Assembly (NCBI GenBank): GCA_023485445.1 | Contig: JAMCZT010000010.1 | Location: forward strand, 1-35,788 | Origin: Patescibacteria group bacterium | GTDB taxonomy: Bacteria; Patescibacteriota; Microgenomatia; Woykebacterales; 2-01-FULL-43-14 | Reading direction: 5' to 3' | DNA length: 35,788 nucleotides | Part shown: piece after piece, positions 22,795 through 30,215 of the stretch | Layout of the letters: every line of letters starts with the position of its first letter | Numbering within the stretch: position 1 is the stretch's first letter | Translations under genes and position numbers: made by a program | The notes under the pieces: model-generated | Seen by the model: only the letters and a program-made list of their open reading frames with translations | Database searches by the model: none | Told to the model about the DNA's origin: nothing

Positions 22795-22823
22795 ACTATA
22801 CTGCAACCATATAGGAGAAACAA
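22795..22823 (-). promoter_or_regulatory. Promoter of the oxidative-stress operon
   Basis: Reverse strand TTGTTT (22818-22823), 17 bases, TATAGT (22795-22800). The leader of about 35 bases ends in the SD of the tiny membrane protein. Confidence 0.55.
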
Positions 22824-22828
22824 TAAAA

Positions 22829-22859
22829 GGGCACCTTACTTCTTATCAGCAAAGTGCCC
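22829..22859 (-). terminator. Terminator after purC
   Basis: On the reverse strand GGGCAC and GTGCCC pair, extended by two A-T pairs past a bulge, followed by TTTTATTG. Confidence 0.7.
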
Positions 22860-22879
22860 AACAATACAATCTCTAAATG

Positions 22880-23722
22880 CTAGACCATGTCCACGAATTT
22901 TTTTGTCATCTCCGCAACCAAAGCATAGTTTGCTTTGAGACCCTCCATTGTCAAGCTCCCATCCCGAAAGGTCTGTTTATCAAGTAGTTGCGAGGAATCT
23001 CCGGCAATTACCAACTGAAATTTATCCACCAAACAAATCCGCCAGGAATCGCTGTCGAGAATATCCCCTACAACCAGACGACCATCTCCGGTTTGACCAA
23101 CTTCAATTTTGAGGTCAAGAATTACAAGATCCAGTTTGGCCAGAGCCCGCTCAAGCGTAAGGAAGGTCTCTTCAAGAAGGCCTTGCAGCTCTTGATAGCT
23201 AAAGGGCACCGCAAGAGTCTCGACGGAAAGACTTCCCAAGTAGCTATCTTTTCCAAACAAGGGCTGGTGGGCACGGTAGAGGTAGAAACAGCGTTCAAGA
23301 GTATCCCACAGCATTAGAGGATCATGCCTAGCGTCATCCTTGTAAAAGAACTCCGTTCTCAGCTGCTCGAACTGTTGGCCCCTCTTAACCATAGGGCATC
23401 TCTCTAGGAACGAGCCAAAGGCAATTCGCCTGGCCACCAGCTCGATCGGAATCATCCGGAGACGAAGCGCCCGGAACGTTACATCGTCGACCTGATCAAC
23501 AAAATGTGTTGGTATCCCAGCTGATTCGAGTAGTCGGAAACAGTTGCGGGCCGTTTGAGTAGAGTAGCGTGCTTTATCAGTCATTTCGTCCCGCTTTGCG
23601 CCGTCCCCGGCAGTGATCGCATCTTTACTCCGAATCAATACCATCTTCTCATTTTTTGGATCTGCATAGATCTTCTTGGTTTTGCCTTCTGCCACAAGGT
23701 GTCCTACAGGCACTAGATTCAT
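22880..23722 (-). CDS. purC: SAICAR synthetase
   Basis: 280 residues. The N-terminal VAEGKTKKIYADPKNE strand-loop and RSKDAITAGDGAKRDE form the ATP site, then PIELVARRIAFGSFL is the family signature, and LDLVILDLKIEVG with VGDILDSDSWRI carries the metal- and substrate-binding acids. It joins CAIR and aspartate to give SAICAR. The length is slightly above the 230-260 of many bacterial forms. Its ATG overlaps the purE stop (ATGA). GC by eye is about 53%, above the 38-42% of genes outside the purine block, suggesting import. Confidence 0.95.
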   Translation of the reverse strand: MNLVPVGHLVAEGKTKKIYADPKNEKMVLIRSKDAITAGDGAKRDEMTDKARYSTQTARNCFRLLESAGIPTHFVDQVDDVTFRALRLRMIPIELVARRIAFGSFLERCPMVKRGQQFEQLRTEFFYKDDARHDPLMLWDTLERCFYLYRAHQPLFGKDSYLGSLSVETLAVPFSYQELQGLLEETFLTLERALAKLDLVILDLKIEVGQTGDGRLVVGDILDSDSWRICLVDKFQLVIAGDSSQLLDKQTFRDGSLTMEGLKANYALVAEMTKKFVDMV

Positions 23723-24234
23723 TCCTCTTCTCCTTCAAACGAGAATATTCCGATTTCTGCAGGCGTCTCTTCTAGGCTTTCTCTCAAATAGCGTTTGTAA
23801 GCCAGTCGAACCTCAGGATCAACCTTCGCCACAATTTGAATAGCCAGAAGAGCAGCATTGGCTAATCCCGCCTTACCCATGCCCGCATACGCCACGGGAA
23901 CACCTTTCGGGTTACGGGTAATCGTAAGTAGCGCATCAAGACCATCGAGCTCTCCCGCAACTAAAGCCACCCCGATAACTGTAAGGCCACGAACCTTAGA
24001 GGCTACCGCCCCCGGTAAAAGTGCGCTCATTGACGCCATGCAGATAAAGGCCTCTGCCCCTTCGGCCTCTTTCCTCACACAATACTCAGCCAACCTTGCC
24101 GCATGGCGATGGGCGGAAATAACGGAGACCTCGTAAGTTACCTTACACTTTTGCAAGATCTCCAACATCCCAGATTCTTTCATTACCTTCTCATCACTTC
24201 TGCTGCCCATAATTATGGGGACTTGATGTGCCAT
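23719..24234 (-). CDS. purE: N5-CAIR mutase or AIR carboxylase (PurE)
   Basis: 171 residues. IIMGSRSDEKVM opens the fold, VSVISAHRHA carries the conserved catalytic His, and LPGAVASKVRGLTVIGVAL with NPKGVPVAYAG completes the active site. No purK lies beside it, so it could be a class II PurE that carboxylates AIR directly with CO2, but class needs a tree. The ATG at 24234 has AAGGAG seven bases upstream; the frame is open six codons further without a good site. Its leader carries the hairpin shared with purH, so it should be regulated with purH. Confidence 0.95.
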   Translation of the reverse strand: MAHQVPIIMGSRSDEKVMKESGMLEILQKCKVTYEVSVISAHRHAARLAEYCVRKEAEGAEAFICMASMSALLPGAVASKVRGLTVIGVALVAGELDGLDALLTITRNPKGVPVAYAGMGKAGLANAALLAIQIVAKVDPEVRLAYKRYLRESLEETPAEIGIFSFEGEEE

Positions 24235-24241
24235 TTTCTCA

Positions 24242-24285
24242 CTCCTTCTCAAAAAAATATCAAGCCAATCGAGAGCAGGCTTGAT
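24242..24285 (-). promoter_or_regulatory. Putative RNA switch in the purE leader
   Basis: On the mRNA ATCAAGCC (24278-24285) pairs with GGCTTGAT (24259-24266) around the 11-base loop TGCTCTCGATT. Seven U then lead to UUUGAGA (24247-24253), which overlaps the SD AAGGAG. Loop bases 24269-24274 can pair with 24247-24252 (six pairs, one G-U), giving an H-type pseudoknot. The hairpin with its U-run can also read as an intrinsic terminator. Near-identical parts occur before purH. Confidence 0.6.
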
Positions 24286-24296
24286 TAATTAAATTA

Positions 24297-24325
24297 ATAT
24301 TAAGCCAAAATCAAGCAAAAGTAAA
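24297..24325 (-). promoter_or_regulatory. Promoter for purE-purC
   Basis: Reverse strand TTTACT (24320-24325), 17 bases, TAATAT (24297-24302). Transcription from about 24290 places the shared hairpin about five bases from the RNA 5' end. Confidence 0.55.
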
Positions 24326-24340
24326 TCCCTTCAAAGCATG

Positions 24341-24367
24341 AAAAAGCTCTGATCTTTCGACCAGAGC
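24341..24367 (-). terminator. Terminator after purH
   Basis: A nine-pair stem GCTCTGGTC/GATCAGAGC with a GAAA tetraloop, followed by five T on the reverse strand. It separates purH from purE-purC. Confidence 0.85.
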
Positions 24368-24393
24368 CTTGTGTAATCTCGCAAAAAACAATA

Positions 24394-26019
24394 TCAGTGT
24401 CTGAAGCCTCGCGCTTTTTTATCAGAAAGTGAATACCTAGTGACACCTCGCTCCTTAAAGATCTCAAAAACTTCAGAATCTCTGACAGAACCGCTGGTAA
24501 TGAAAACGATCGCCGCTTTAGCGTTCACGATAATCATCGCCCCGTCAATTTCTGGCAGAAAGCTATCGCTTGCCACGGCGGCCCCGGCAGTATTGTGGCC
24601 ATTTTTTGTCGCGTTCCAAACCGCCACTTCGCAGCAATCAACACGAGCCTTCTGACCAACTCCGTTCCCGATCAGCTGGCCATTCAACACGAAGGTCACT
24701 GTGTTACTCGTACTTGTCCAGCAAATCGCCGTCGCCTGAATCAGGTCTTCGAGCTGTTGCGGAGTCGCCGCCCCGCACTGGTCCAGTTCGGAATCCCGCA
24801 GATTAAGGATATTCGTGTTACTTGGTTGAAGAAGAACGCCCCCGCGAACCCGACGGAAATGAATGGCCGTATCCAGACAATTTTCGTCGAGATTTTCCAA
24901 GGCCTTGTTTCGAACGAGTCGACATTTACTGCGAGTGCCTAGGACTTCAATCGCCTTAGGTGTAAAACCAGGCGCCACAACAGTGTCGAGACGACGCTTT
25001 TTCTCGGATTCATAGCAAAGCAGGGTTTCCGCATCCTCTCCATCGAGCTCAAAATTGCTCATAACCACCCCACCGAGAAGGGCAATACGATCCCCAGTCA
25101 CCATCTTCTGGAGTGCTTCTTTTGAACTTTTCCAGCTCACTCCCATTCCGCAGGCGTTTCCATGTTTGACCCCAACGACAATAAACGGCGTCGCACTAAA
25201 GTTCTTGTAAAACATGGCGGCGGTCAGAGTAACGGTAGACAAGGCCCGATCAGTATCGAGAATGTTGTTGTAGCTTCTGGGCTGACCGGAGACGACCTGG
25301 AACTTATCCATCGCCAGAGGATCATCGTTTGGCTGGTCTATTCGGTGAAACTCCGCCGGCACCTGGTGCTTGTTTTCCCCGTAGAGCAATCCTTCCAACA
25401 GCTCGGTGAAAAGCGACCAATACCTGCCCCGACTTAAGTATCTCGCTGAGGTATCGACGTACTTAGCCACGTAGCGCTCAGCTTTGGCTGCCAAAGCCCT
25501 CAAGAATTCTTCTGCGTCAGGTCGACCCTCCCTCAACCAGGCGATAACCCTGTCCCAATCATCTGGGTCGCAAACCACGATCCGCCACCCTTTGGCCCCC
25601 GCAGGAGGGTAACCCTTGGCCCCCATTCGCGCCATCAGCGGTCCACCAATGTCGATCTTTTCGATAACTGAAGCGAGGGTGCTGCCAATTTTTTCGATTT
25701 CTCCTTTCAAGTCGTAGAAATTGACGTAGATGAAATCGAAGTAAGGAACACCTTCTTCCTCGAGAATCGCTAGATCTTCTGGAATGTTCCTTGCCAAGCA
25801 ACCCTCTGCGAACGGCCGGGAAATAGAAGCCACTCGGTGATTAAATACCGGAGGTCCTCCCACTAAAGGGCTTATATCCCTGGCTGGAACACCGTTTTCG
25901 TTAAGCTTCCGAGCCGACCCTTCCGTTCCCCAGAATTCACAGTCTTCGATCGCCATCAGCTCTCTAGCTTGTTCCGGCAACCTGGTCTTGTCCGCAATCG
26001 AGACAAAAACCCTCATCAT
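24394..26019 (-). CDS. purH: Divergent PurH: AICAR transformylase / IMP cyclohydrolase
   Basis: 541 residues in the two-domain PurH order. The N-terminal MGS-like cyclohydrolase domain has GTEGSARKL, VNFYDLKG and IDIGGPLMARMGAKG. The C-terminal transformylase has LLYGENKHQ, VKHGNACGMG (Lys285, His286) and GNGVGQKARVD. The transformylase Lys-His pair is intact. In the cyclohydrolase the canonical RVKTLHP reads RVASISR, so the lysine equivalent to human ATIC Lys66 is Ala64; Tyr, Asp and the second Lys seem kept. Transformylase activity is likely; cyclohydrolase activity is open. GC is about 55-57% in sampled lines, far above the flanks. ATGs at 26019 and 26016 are both possible. Confidence 0.92.
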   Translation of the reverse strand: MMRVFVSIADKTRLPEQARELMAIEDCEFWGTEGSARKLNENGVPARDISPLVGGPPVFNHRVASISRPFAEGCLARNIPEDLAILEEEGVPYFDFIYVNFYDLKGEIEKIGSTLASVIEKIDIGGPLMARMGAKGYPPAGAKGWRIVVCDPDDWDRVIAWLREGRPDAEEFLRALAAKAERYVAKYVDTSARYLSRGRYWSLFTELLEGLLYGENKHQVPAEFHRIDQPNDDPLAMDKFQVVSGQPRSYNNILDTDRALSTVTLTAAMFYKNFSATPFIVVGVKHGNACGMGVSWKSSKEALQKMVTGDRIALLGGVVMSNFELDGEDAETLLCYESEKKRRLDTVVAPGFTPKAIEVLGTRSKCRLVRNKALENLDENCLDTAIHFRRVRGGVLLQPSNTNILNLRDSELDQCGAATPQQLEDLIQATAICWTSTSNTVTFVLNGQLIGNGVGQKARVDCCEVAVWNATKNGHNTAGAAVASDSFLPEIDGAMIIVNAKAAIVFITSGSVRDSEVFEIFKERGVTRYSLSDKKARGFRH

Positions 26020-26029
26020 TGACCTACAT

Positions 26030-26077
26030 CTCCTTTCTCAAATAAAAATATCAAGCCAATTTAAGAGCAGGCTTGAC
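26030..26077 (-). promoter_or_regulatory. Putative RNA switch in the purH leader
   Basis: On the mRNA TCAAGCC (26070-26076) pairs with GGCTTGA (26051-26057), with a G-U pair outside, around the 12-base loop TGCTCTTAAATT. A U-rich tract leads to UUUGAGA (26036-26042), whose last A begins the SD AAAGGAG (26030-26036). Loop bases 26060-26066 can pair with all seven tail bases (one G-U). The order and most bases match the purE leader. Confidence 0.6.
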
Positions 26078-26080
26078 TTC

Positions 26081-26096
26081 TTAACACTAATGTTAA
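26081..26096 (-). promoter_or_regulatory. Operator-like inverted repeat on the purH -10 box
   Basis: TTAACA and TGTTAA arms, four bases apart, cover the -10 hexamer and the expected transcription start. It could bind a repressor. The purE promoter has no equivalent repeat. Confidence 0.35.
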
Positions 26097-26118
26097 ATTA
26101 AAAGGGGAGAAATGTCAA
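26090..26118 (-). promoter_or_regulatory. Promoter for purH
   Basis: Reverse strand consensus TTGACA (26113-26118), 17 bases, TAACAT (26090-26095). Transcription from about 26083 gives a leader of about 64 bases holding the shared hairpin. Confidence 0.7.
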
Positions 26119-26135
26119 AAAGAAATTGAAGGTTT

Positions 26136-26152
26136 GTTCAAAAATTTTGAAC
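26136..26152. repeat. AT-rich inverted repeat after the tRNA
   Basis: GTTCAAAA and TTTTGAAC around a single A. It lies just past the tRNA 3' end and may be a processing or weak termination hairpin. Confidence 0.4.
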
Positions 26153-26179
26153 TTGGCACTTTGAATTTTTAATTATTTA

Positions 26180-26266
26180 TGGTGCCGAGGAGAGGACTCG
26201 AACCTCCAAGCCCTTACGGGCACTTGGTCCTAAACCAAGCGCGTCTGCCAATTCCGCCACCCCGGC
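26180..26266 (-). tRNA. tRNA-Leu (UAG anticodon)
   Basis: An 87-base cloverleaf on the reverse strand: acceptor arms GCCGGGG and CCTCGGC, anticodon stem CTTGG/CCAAG with loop TTTAGGA (anticodon TAG), a class II variable arm (TGCCCGTAAGGGC region), T-loop GGTTCGAGTCC, discriminator A and an encoded CCA at 26180-26182. The long variable arm and A discriminator fit leucine. Confidence 0.96.
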
Positions 26267-26439
26267 AAGAATTATTGTCTATTTTATCACGTCCAGCCTT
26301 GGGACTCAAGAAAGATTTATCTCCAGCAGATCCAGCCATTGACAAAAGCGCCTTATCCGCTTAATATTCTTTTAATGAGGGTAACAACAATCTTTCTCAC
26401 ATTCTATCATTTGCCCAAAATAAATTTAGTGCAACACTA

Positions 26440-26467
26440 AACAGCTTCTTCCGTGGAGCTGTTTTTT
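26440..26467 (+). terminator. Terminator-like hairpin upstream of the GH57 gene
   Basis: AACAGCT and AGCTGTT pair around a 10-base loop, followed by a T-run to 26467; GCAACA (26431-26436) and TGTTGC (26467-26472) can enclose it. No rightward gene precedes it in 26267-26439, so it would act in the leader of the GH57 gene or end a short RNA. I found no convincing promoter before it and nothing else in this gap. Confidence 0.5.
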
Positions 26468-26513
26468 GTTGCGGCATTTTTAACAATCGGGTCAAGGAAA
26501 GGAGTCTAGAGAA

Positions 26514-27953
26514 ATGTCGAGCGATTTGAAAAAGTATTTAGCAGTGGTGGGTCATTTCTATCAACCGCCCCGCCATCACCCGTTCACGGGAAAAATCCCT
26601 CGAGAAATCTTGAACGGGCAGTACCGAAATTACAATGAGTTAATCACTGCTCAATGCTATCGTCCTCTGGCAGAAGGAGGTATTTTCGGCCTTATCAGCT
26701 TTGATCTCGGGCCAACTTTAGCCAGTTGGATCGAAGCAAACGCCCCAGATGTAGATTACCAAGTCAAGAAATCCGTTTACGAGCATCACGGTGCTTACGG
26801 ATGTAGTCCTGCTCTTGCCCAACCGTATAACCATTCAATTTTGCCTCTTCTCTCAAACAGGGATAAACGAATCCAAGTGGCTTGGGGGCTTAGCGACTAC
26901 AAACACCGCTTCGGATTAAAGGCAAAAGGGATGTGGCTTCCCGAAACAGCAGTCGATTTAACCACTTTGGAAATCATGTCCGATTTTGGGATCCAGTTTA
27001 CTGTTCTCGCCCCATGGCAGGCGATAGGAGTAATCGACCACCAGGAACCAGCCTATCGGATAGACCTCCCGAATGGAAAGCACATCGTAGCTTTTTTCTT
27101 CGATGAGGGCCTAAATCGGGCTGTTTCTTGCAACGAAAGTGAGTACCTCACTGTCAATGCCGACACTTTTTCGCAGGAAGTCCTTTGCCGCCAATTTACG
27201 GAGAAAACAGGACTAGCCATTATCGCTAGCGACGGGGAAACTTACGGCCACCACCATCAGTTCCGAGATATGTTCCTTCATTGTTTACTCACCGTTAGTG
27301 CACGAAACCACGGCTTTGAACCTATCACCCTAGCCCGTTACTATCATGAAAAATTCCAGATTGAACCGCCAGGTAAAACAATCAGGATCATTGACGGATC
27401 ATCCTGGAGTTGCTGGAAAGGAGTAAAACGCTGGTCCATCGGCGGAGATTCAGAATGTGGGCTGATTGGCTGCGGAGATTGTCACGGGCCATCTTACCGC
27501 CTTGCTCTCCAGGAAACCTTTAGGCCGCTTGCCGATAAAATCGACAAGATCTTTGAAGAATGGACGACTGGGATCCTAAAAGATCCGTGGAAGGCAGCGG
27601 AGAAATACATCGAAGTAGTTTCGGGAGGTCAAAGTCTTGAGAATTTCTTGTCAAACCAAGGGCTTTCCCATCGAACAGAATTAGAAAAGAGAATAACAAA
27701 ACTATTGCTCGAGGCTTTCTATCTCCGCCAAGAAATGTTTACCAGTTGCGTTTTCTTCTGGGGCAATCAACCGCGAATTGAAACGGCTAGGGGAGTGGTA
27801 GTCGCCAAAGCGGCGATTCAAAAAGTACGGGAGGCCACCCTCATCGATCTCACCCCCACTCTCGAAGAGGGACTAAGCAAGTGCCAGATTAACGGGAGGA
27901 ATCTTTACGACCTATCTCAAGAGTGCTGGCGAGAGCTTTCCCGAGCAGCTTAG
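26514..27953 (+). CDS. GH57-family glycoside hydrolase with DUF3536-like part
   Basis: 479 residues. VVGHFYQPPRHHPF near the start is the His-containing strand of GH57 enzymes. GMWLPETAVDLTTLEIM at about 142-158 carries the Glu in the nucleophile position, and IASDGETYGHHHQFRDM (about 237-253) the acidic and His residues of the second motif. SSWSCWKGVKRW and the Cys-rich CGLIGCGDC resemble the DUF3536 region of longer GH57 relatives, but the protein is much shorter than those. It should act on alpha-glucans in the cytoplasm (no signal peptide). AAAGGAG nine bases upstream is the SD. Substrate is not known. Confidence 0.88.
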   Translation: MSSDLKKYLAVVGHFYQPPRHHPFTGKIPREILNGQYRNYNELITAQCYRPLAEGGIFGLISFDLGPTLASWIEANAPDVDYQVKKSVYEHHGAYGCSPALAQPYNHSILPLLSNRDKRIQVAWGLSDYKHRFGLKAKGMWLPETAVDLTTLEIMSDFGIQFTVLAPWQAIGVIDHQEPAYRIDLPNGKHIVAFFFDEGLNRAVSCNESEYLTVNADTFSQEVLCRQFTEKTGLAIIASDGETYGHHHQFRDMFLHCLLTVSARNHGFEPITLARYYHEKFQIEPPGKTIRIIDGSSWSCWKGVKRWSIGGDSECGLIGCGDCHGPSYRLALQETFRPLADKIDKIFEEWTTGILKDPWKAAEKYIEVVSGGQSLENFLSNQGLSHRTELEKRITKLLLEAFYLRQEMFTSCVFFWGNQPRIETARGVVVAKAAIQKVREATLIDLTPTLEEGLSKCQINGRNLYDLSQECWRELSRAA

Positions 27954-27958
27954 CTACT

Positions 27959-28004
27959 AGGACAGAAGTTTGGAAAAGTAATTCCTGCTTCTGTCCTTTC
28001 TTTT
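27959..28004 (+). terminator. Terminator after the GH57 gene
   Basis: A 10-pair stem AGGACAGAAG (27959-27968) with CTTCTGTCCT (27988-27997), followed by TTC and a T-run. Confidence 0.85.
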
Positions 28005-28009
28005 TTTAA

Positions 28010-28047
28010 AAAGAAAAGGTCCGCGATTTCCTTAAAATCAACGGACC
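28010..28047 (-). terminator. Terminator after the 703-residue gene
   Basis: On the reverse strand GGTCCG and CGGACC pair, with an inner GATTT/AAATC stem, followed by TTTTCTTT. Confidence 0.75.
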
Positions 28048-28092
28048 AAAATGTCAATTCTCAACCCCACCACACTTCTCTCAATTCCTATC

Positions 28093-30204
28093 CTACACCG
28101 ATCTTCGACCTGTTAATCTTCCCATCTTTTCTGCCACCCCACGGATTCGAGCTTCGATTGCTTGAACCTCCTCGAAAACCCCTGCCAGCTCGTCACCCTC
28201 TGCGATATCTTGCTCTAAACCTATCCTTTCTGCCATCAACTGCAATTCAAGAGTCTCGATACGAAGCCGACGGGCTGATTTTCGAATCTCGTTTCCATGA
28301 ATCACGCTCACTACCTCTGCCAAAGCCCCTCGCCATTGAAGAGGCAAATCGAGCGTTGCAGGAGATGAATCAGTCTCCGAGGGACTTCGAAAATCTTCTG
28401 GAACAAGAGCTTGAGTTTCTATCTCCTCCGGAGGGAGCGCTCTTTCCACCGAATCATTGATCCCATCAACTTGATCCCGATCAGTCCGAATTCCCATCGA
28501 GGGAACTTCTTCCTCCTCAAGCTCAGGAAGTACTTTCTGATCTTGAAGCGAAGGAATACCATCACGATCAGCGCTCATTAGCTGATTATAAGAAAAACCT
28601 GTCTTCTGGCTAACGCTCTCTATAGCCTTATCCAAGCTTTTACCTTTCGAAAGTTCTCGAACTCTCCGAACTGCCTGGAGTAGTCTCGTCTGATGAAGAT
28701 CCTCCAAGTAGGCCAGCTCAAGGAGATTTTTCTTGGCAACTTCTTCGATTGCCACCTTCAGGCTCTTTCCCCGCAACAAAGCCTGTTGGATTTGTAGGCA
28801 GAGGTTTTTAGCCTCTTCCTCTTCTGGCACTACTCCCTGATTCGTCAAAAGTTCAGAAGTGACTACTTCCTCCTTGATTTGGGTCGTCACTCCTTTTTTC
28901 TTCAGCCACTGATAATACTTCGTCGTTAGAGAATTGGTCTTAAGGGGGTATCTCCGAGCAACCTCCCTTATGGCCGCAGCCACCGATAACTTTTGCGAAC
29001 TCGTTACCAAAGCATGTACTTCTTCGCAATCAAGGTATCTGTTAACTTTCGAAACCGTATCAGTCGCGGTACCTGGTGCATCAGAAGTCTCGGCAGTCTC
29101 TTCGCTCACCACCACGGTTTCTTTCAGGGCTTCTGAAGTAGAAAGCCAGATGGATTCCTGCTGATGAAACTTCATATAAAGAGTGTGTTTATTGAGGCCA
29201 TGCTTCTTGGCAACCAGTCCCACCGCCATCATCTTCCCTACGACTTTTTTACCCTCGAAGTATCCAGTAGAAATCACTTTCGCCAGTTCTCGGCAAACCT
29301 CGTCAGGCACTTCTTTCCGTTTTCGTGGCTTAGAACTCTCTGCTTTAGTTGAACTCCCGTTTCTGGAGATAAGAGTTGCCAGCTCTGGAACAGGAGGTTT
29401 TTGGGAAGACTCACTGTTTTTGCTCATTCTAGAGTTTTCCTCTGCAAAGCTAGCCGCAGCTTCTGCAGCCAGGTATTCATCAAAAGTGGCGTCCTCTTTT
29501 TCTCCTTCTTCCGCCCACTTCGTCTCTAGCTCCTTAAGCTGCAGGCGAGTTACCCGCGTCCAACCATTTTCTAGGTAAGCGTCGTATACTTGCCTGAAAT
29601 TCTTGCCGTAACGTGCAGCTACCTTTAAAACTGCGTCTCTTGGCCCAGTAACCGTCTCTCTGTTGTAGACTCCCTTCTGTACAGCCGTACACGCAACCAG
29701 GCATTCCTCAAAAAAGAGTTGATCAACTCTGGGAGAAACTTTCTCCCCTTTTCCTTTCTTTGACACTTGGATTTCACCCTCCGAATCTTTTTTTGGTATT
29801 ACTTCTGCAGAAGGAAAACTCATCTCCCCGTGAGACTCTGGCACTCCTGATGGGCCATCTTCTTTCGACTGTTGCGTTTCCAAAACCTCTCCTAACCTAA
29901 CGAATTCATACCAGAGACCGTTCAAAACAATGGTGTTCTCAACACTTTTTGGAACTTTTCCCCGAAAAGCAGCCACCACTTCGATTGCCTCTCTTAGGCC
30001 AGAAACCTTCTTTCCATTAGAGATCCCTGCTGTTAAGGCGCTCCTGACTTCTTCGCATACCCCATCAAACTCCGTGCGTCTTGGCCCAGTCTCTTCAACA
30101 TCAGATCCCTTTCGAATGGCAGTCCTCTTGTCTTCCTTCCTTTTTCTCTTTTTCCCTTTAACCACTGTTATCTCACCATCCTTTCGATAAAAAGAATTAA
30201 GCAT
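28093..30204 (-). CDS. Large protein with six HTH-like repeats, unknown family
   Basis: 703 residues with no membrane segment and no enzyme motif I recognise. A very basic N-terminus (GKKRKRKEDKR) is followed by six degenerate modules at about residues 50-102, 166-216, 303-354, 393-437, 467-505 and 508-545. Each has a leading helix, a GK-like turn, an A..EVA or A..VA helix and a last helix; examples are KLSVAAAIREVARRYP, KSLKVAIEEVAKKN and KSLDKAIESVSQKTG. This is the rhythm of Myb/RsfA-like helix-turn-helix units. Acidic Ser/Glu-rich linkers join them, and a helical C-terminus (about 640-703) may dimerise. I infer a DNA-binding or chromatin-like protein. A consensus promoter with an internal palindrome precedes it. 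Confidence 0.75.
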   Translation of the reverse strand: MLNSFYRKDGEITVVKGKKRKRKEDKRTAIRKGSDVEETGPRRTEFDGVCEEVRSALTAGISNGKKVSGLREAIEVVAAFRGKVPKSVENTIVLNGLWYEFVRLGEVLETQQSKEDGPSGVPESHGEMSFPSAEVIPKKDSEGEIQVSKKGKGEKVSPRVDQLFFEECLVACTAVQKGVYNRETVTGPRDAVLKVAARYGKNFRQVYDAYLENGWTRVTRLQLKELETKWAEEGEKEDATFDEYLAAEAAASFAEENSRMSKNSESSQKPPVPELATLISRNGSSTKAESSKPRKRKEVPDEVCRELAKVISTGYFEGKKVVGKMMAVGLVAKKHGLNKHTLYMKFHQQESIWLSTSEALKETVVVSEETAETSDAPGTATDTVSKVNRYLDCEEVHALVTSSQKLSVAAAIREVARRYPLKTNSLTTKYYQWLKKKGVTTQIKEEVVTSELLTNQGVVPEEEEAKNLCLQIQQALLRGKSLKVAIEEVAKKNLLELAYLEDLHQTRLLQAVRRVRELSKGKSLDKAIESVSQKTGFSYNQLMSADRDGIPSLQDQKVLPELEEEEVPSMGIRTDRDQVDGINDSVERALPPEEIETQALVPEDFRSPSETDSSPATLDLPLQWRGALAEVVSVIHGNEIRKSARRLRIETLELQLMAERIGLEQDIAEGDELAGVFEEVQAIEARIRGVAEKMGRLTGRRSV

Positions 30205-30215
30205 TAATGGGTAAA

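Noticed and set aside
24440-25437. Several rightward frames opposite purH
   Set aside because: The higher GC of purH leaves few stops on the other strand; none has a start signal or recognisable domain.
26179-26364. Rightward frame of 61 codons beginning MVPRRGLEPPSPYGH
   Set aside because: It is the well-known false frame produced by reading the tRNA-Leu gene on the opposite strand.
28158-30190. Rightward frames opposite the 703-residue gene
   Set aside because: No promoters or SD sites, and the leftward gene has a consensus promoter, terminator and repeated internal architecture.
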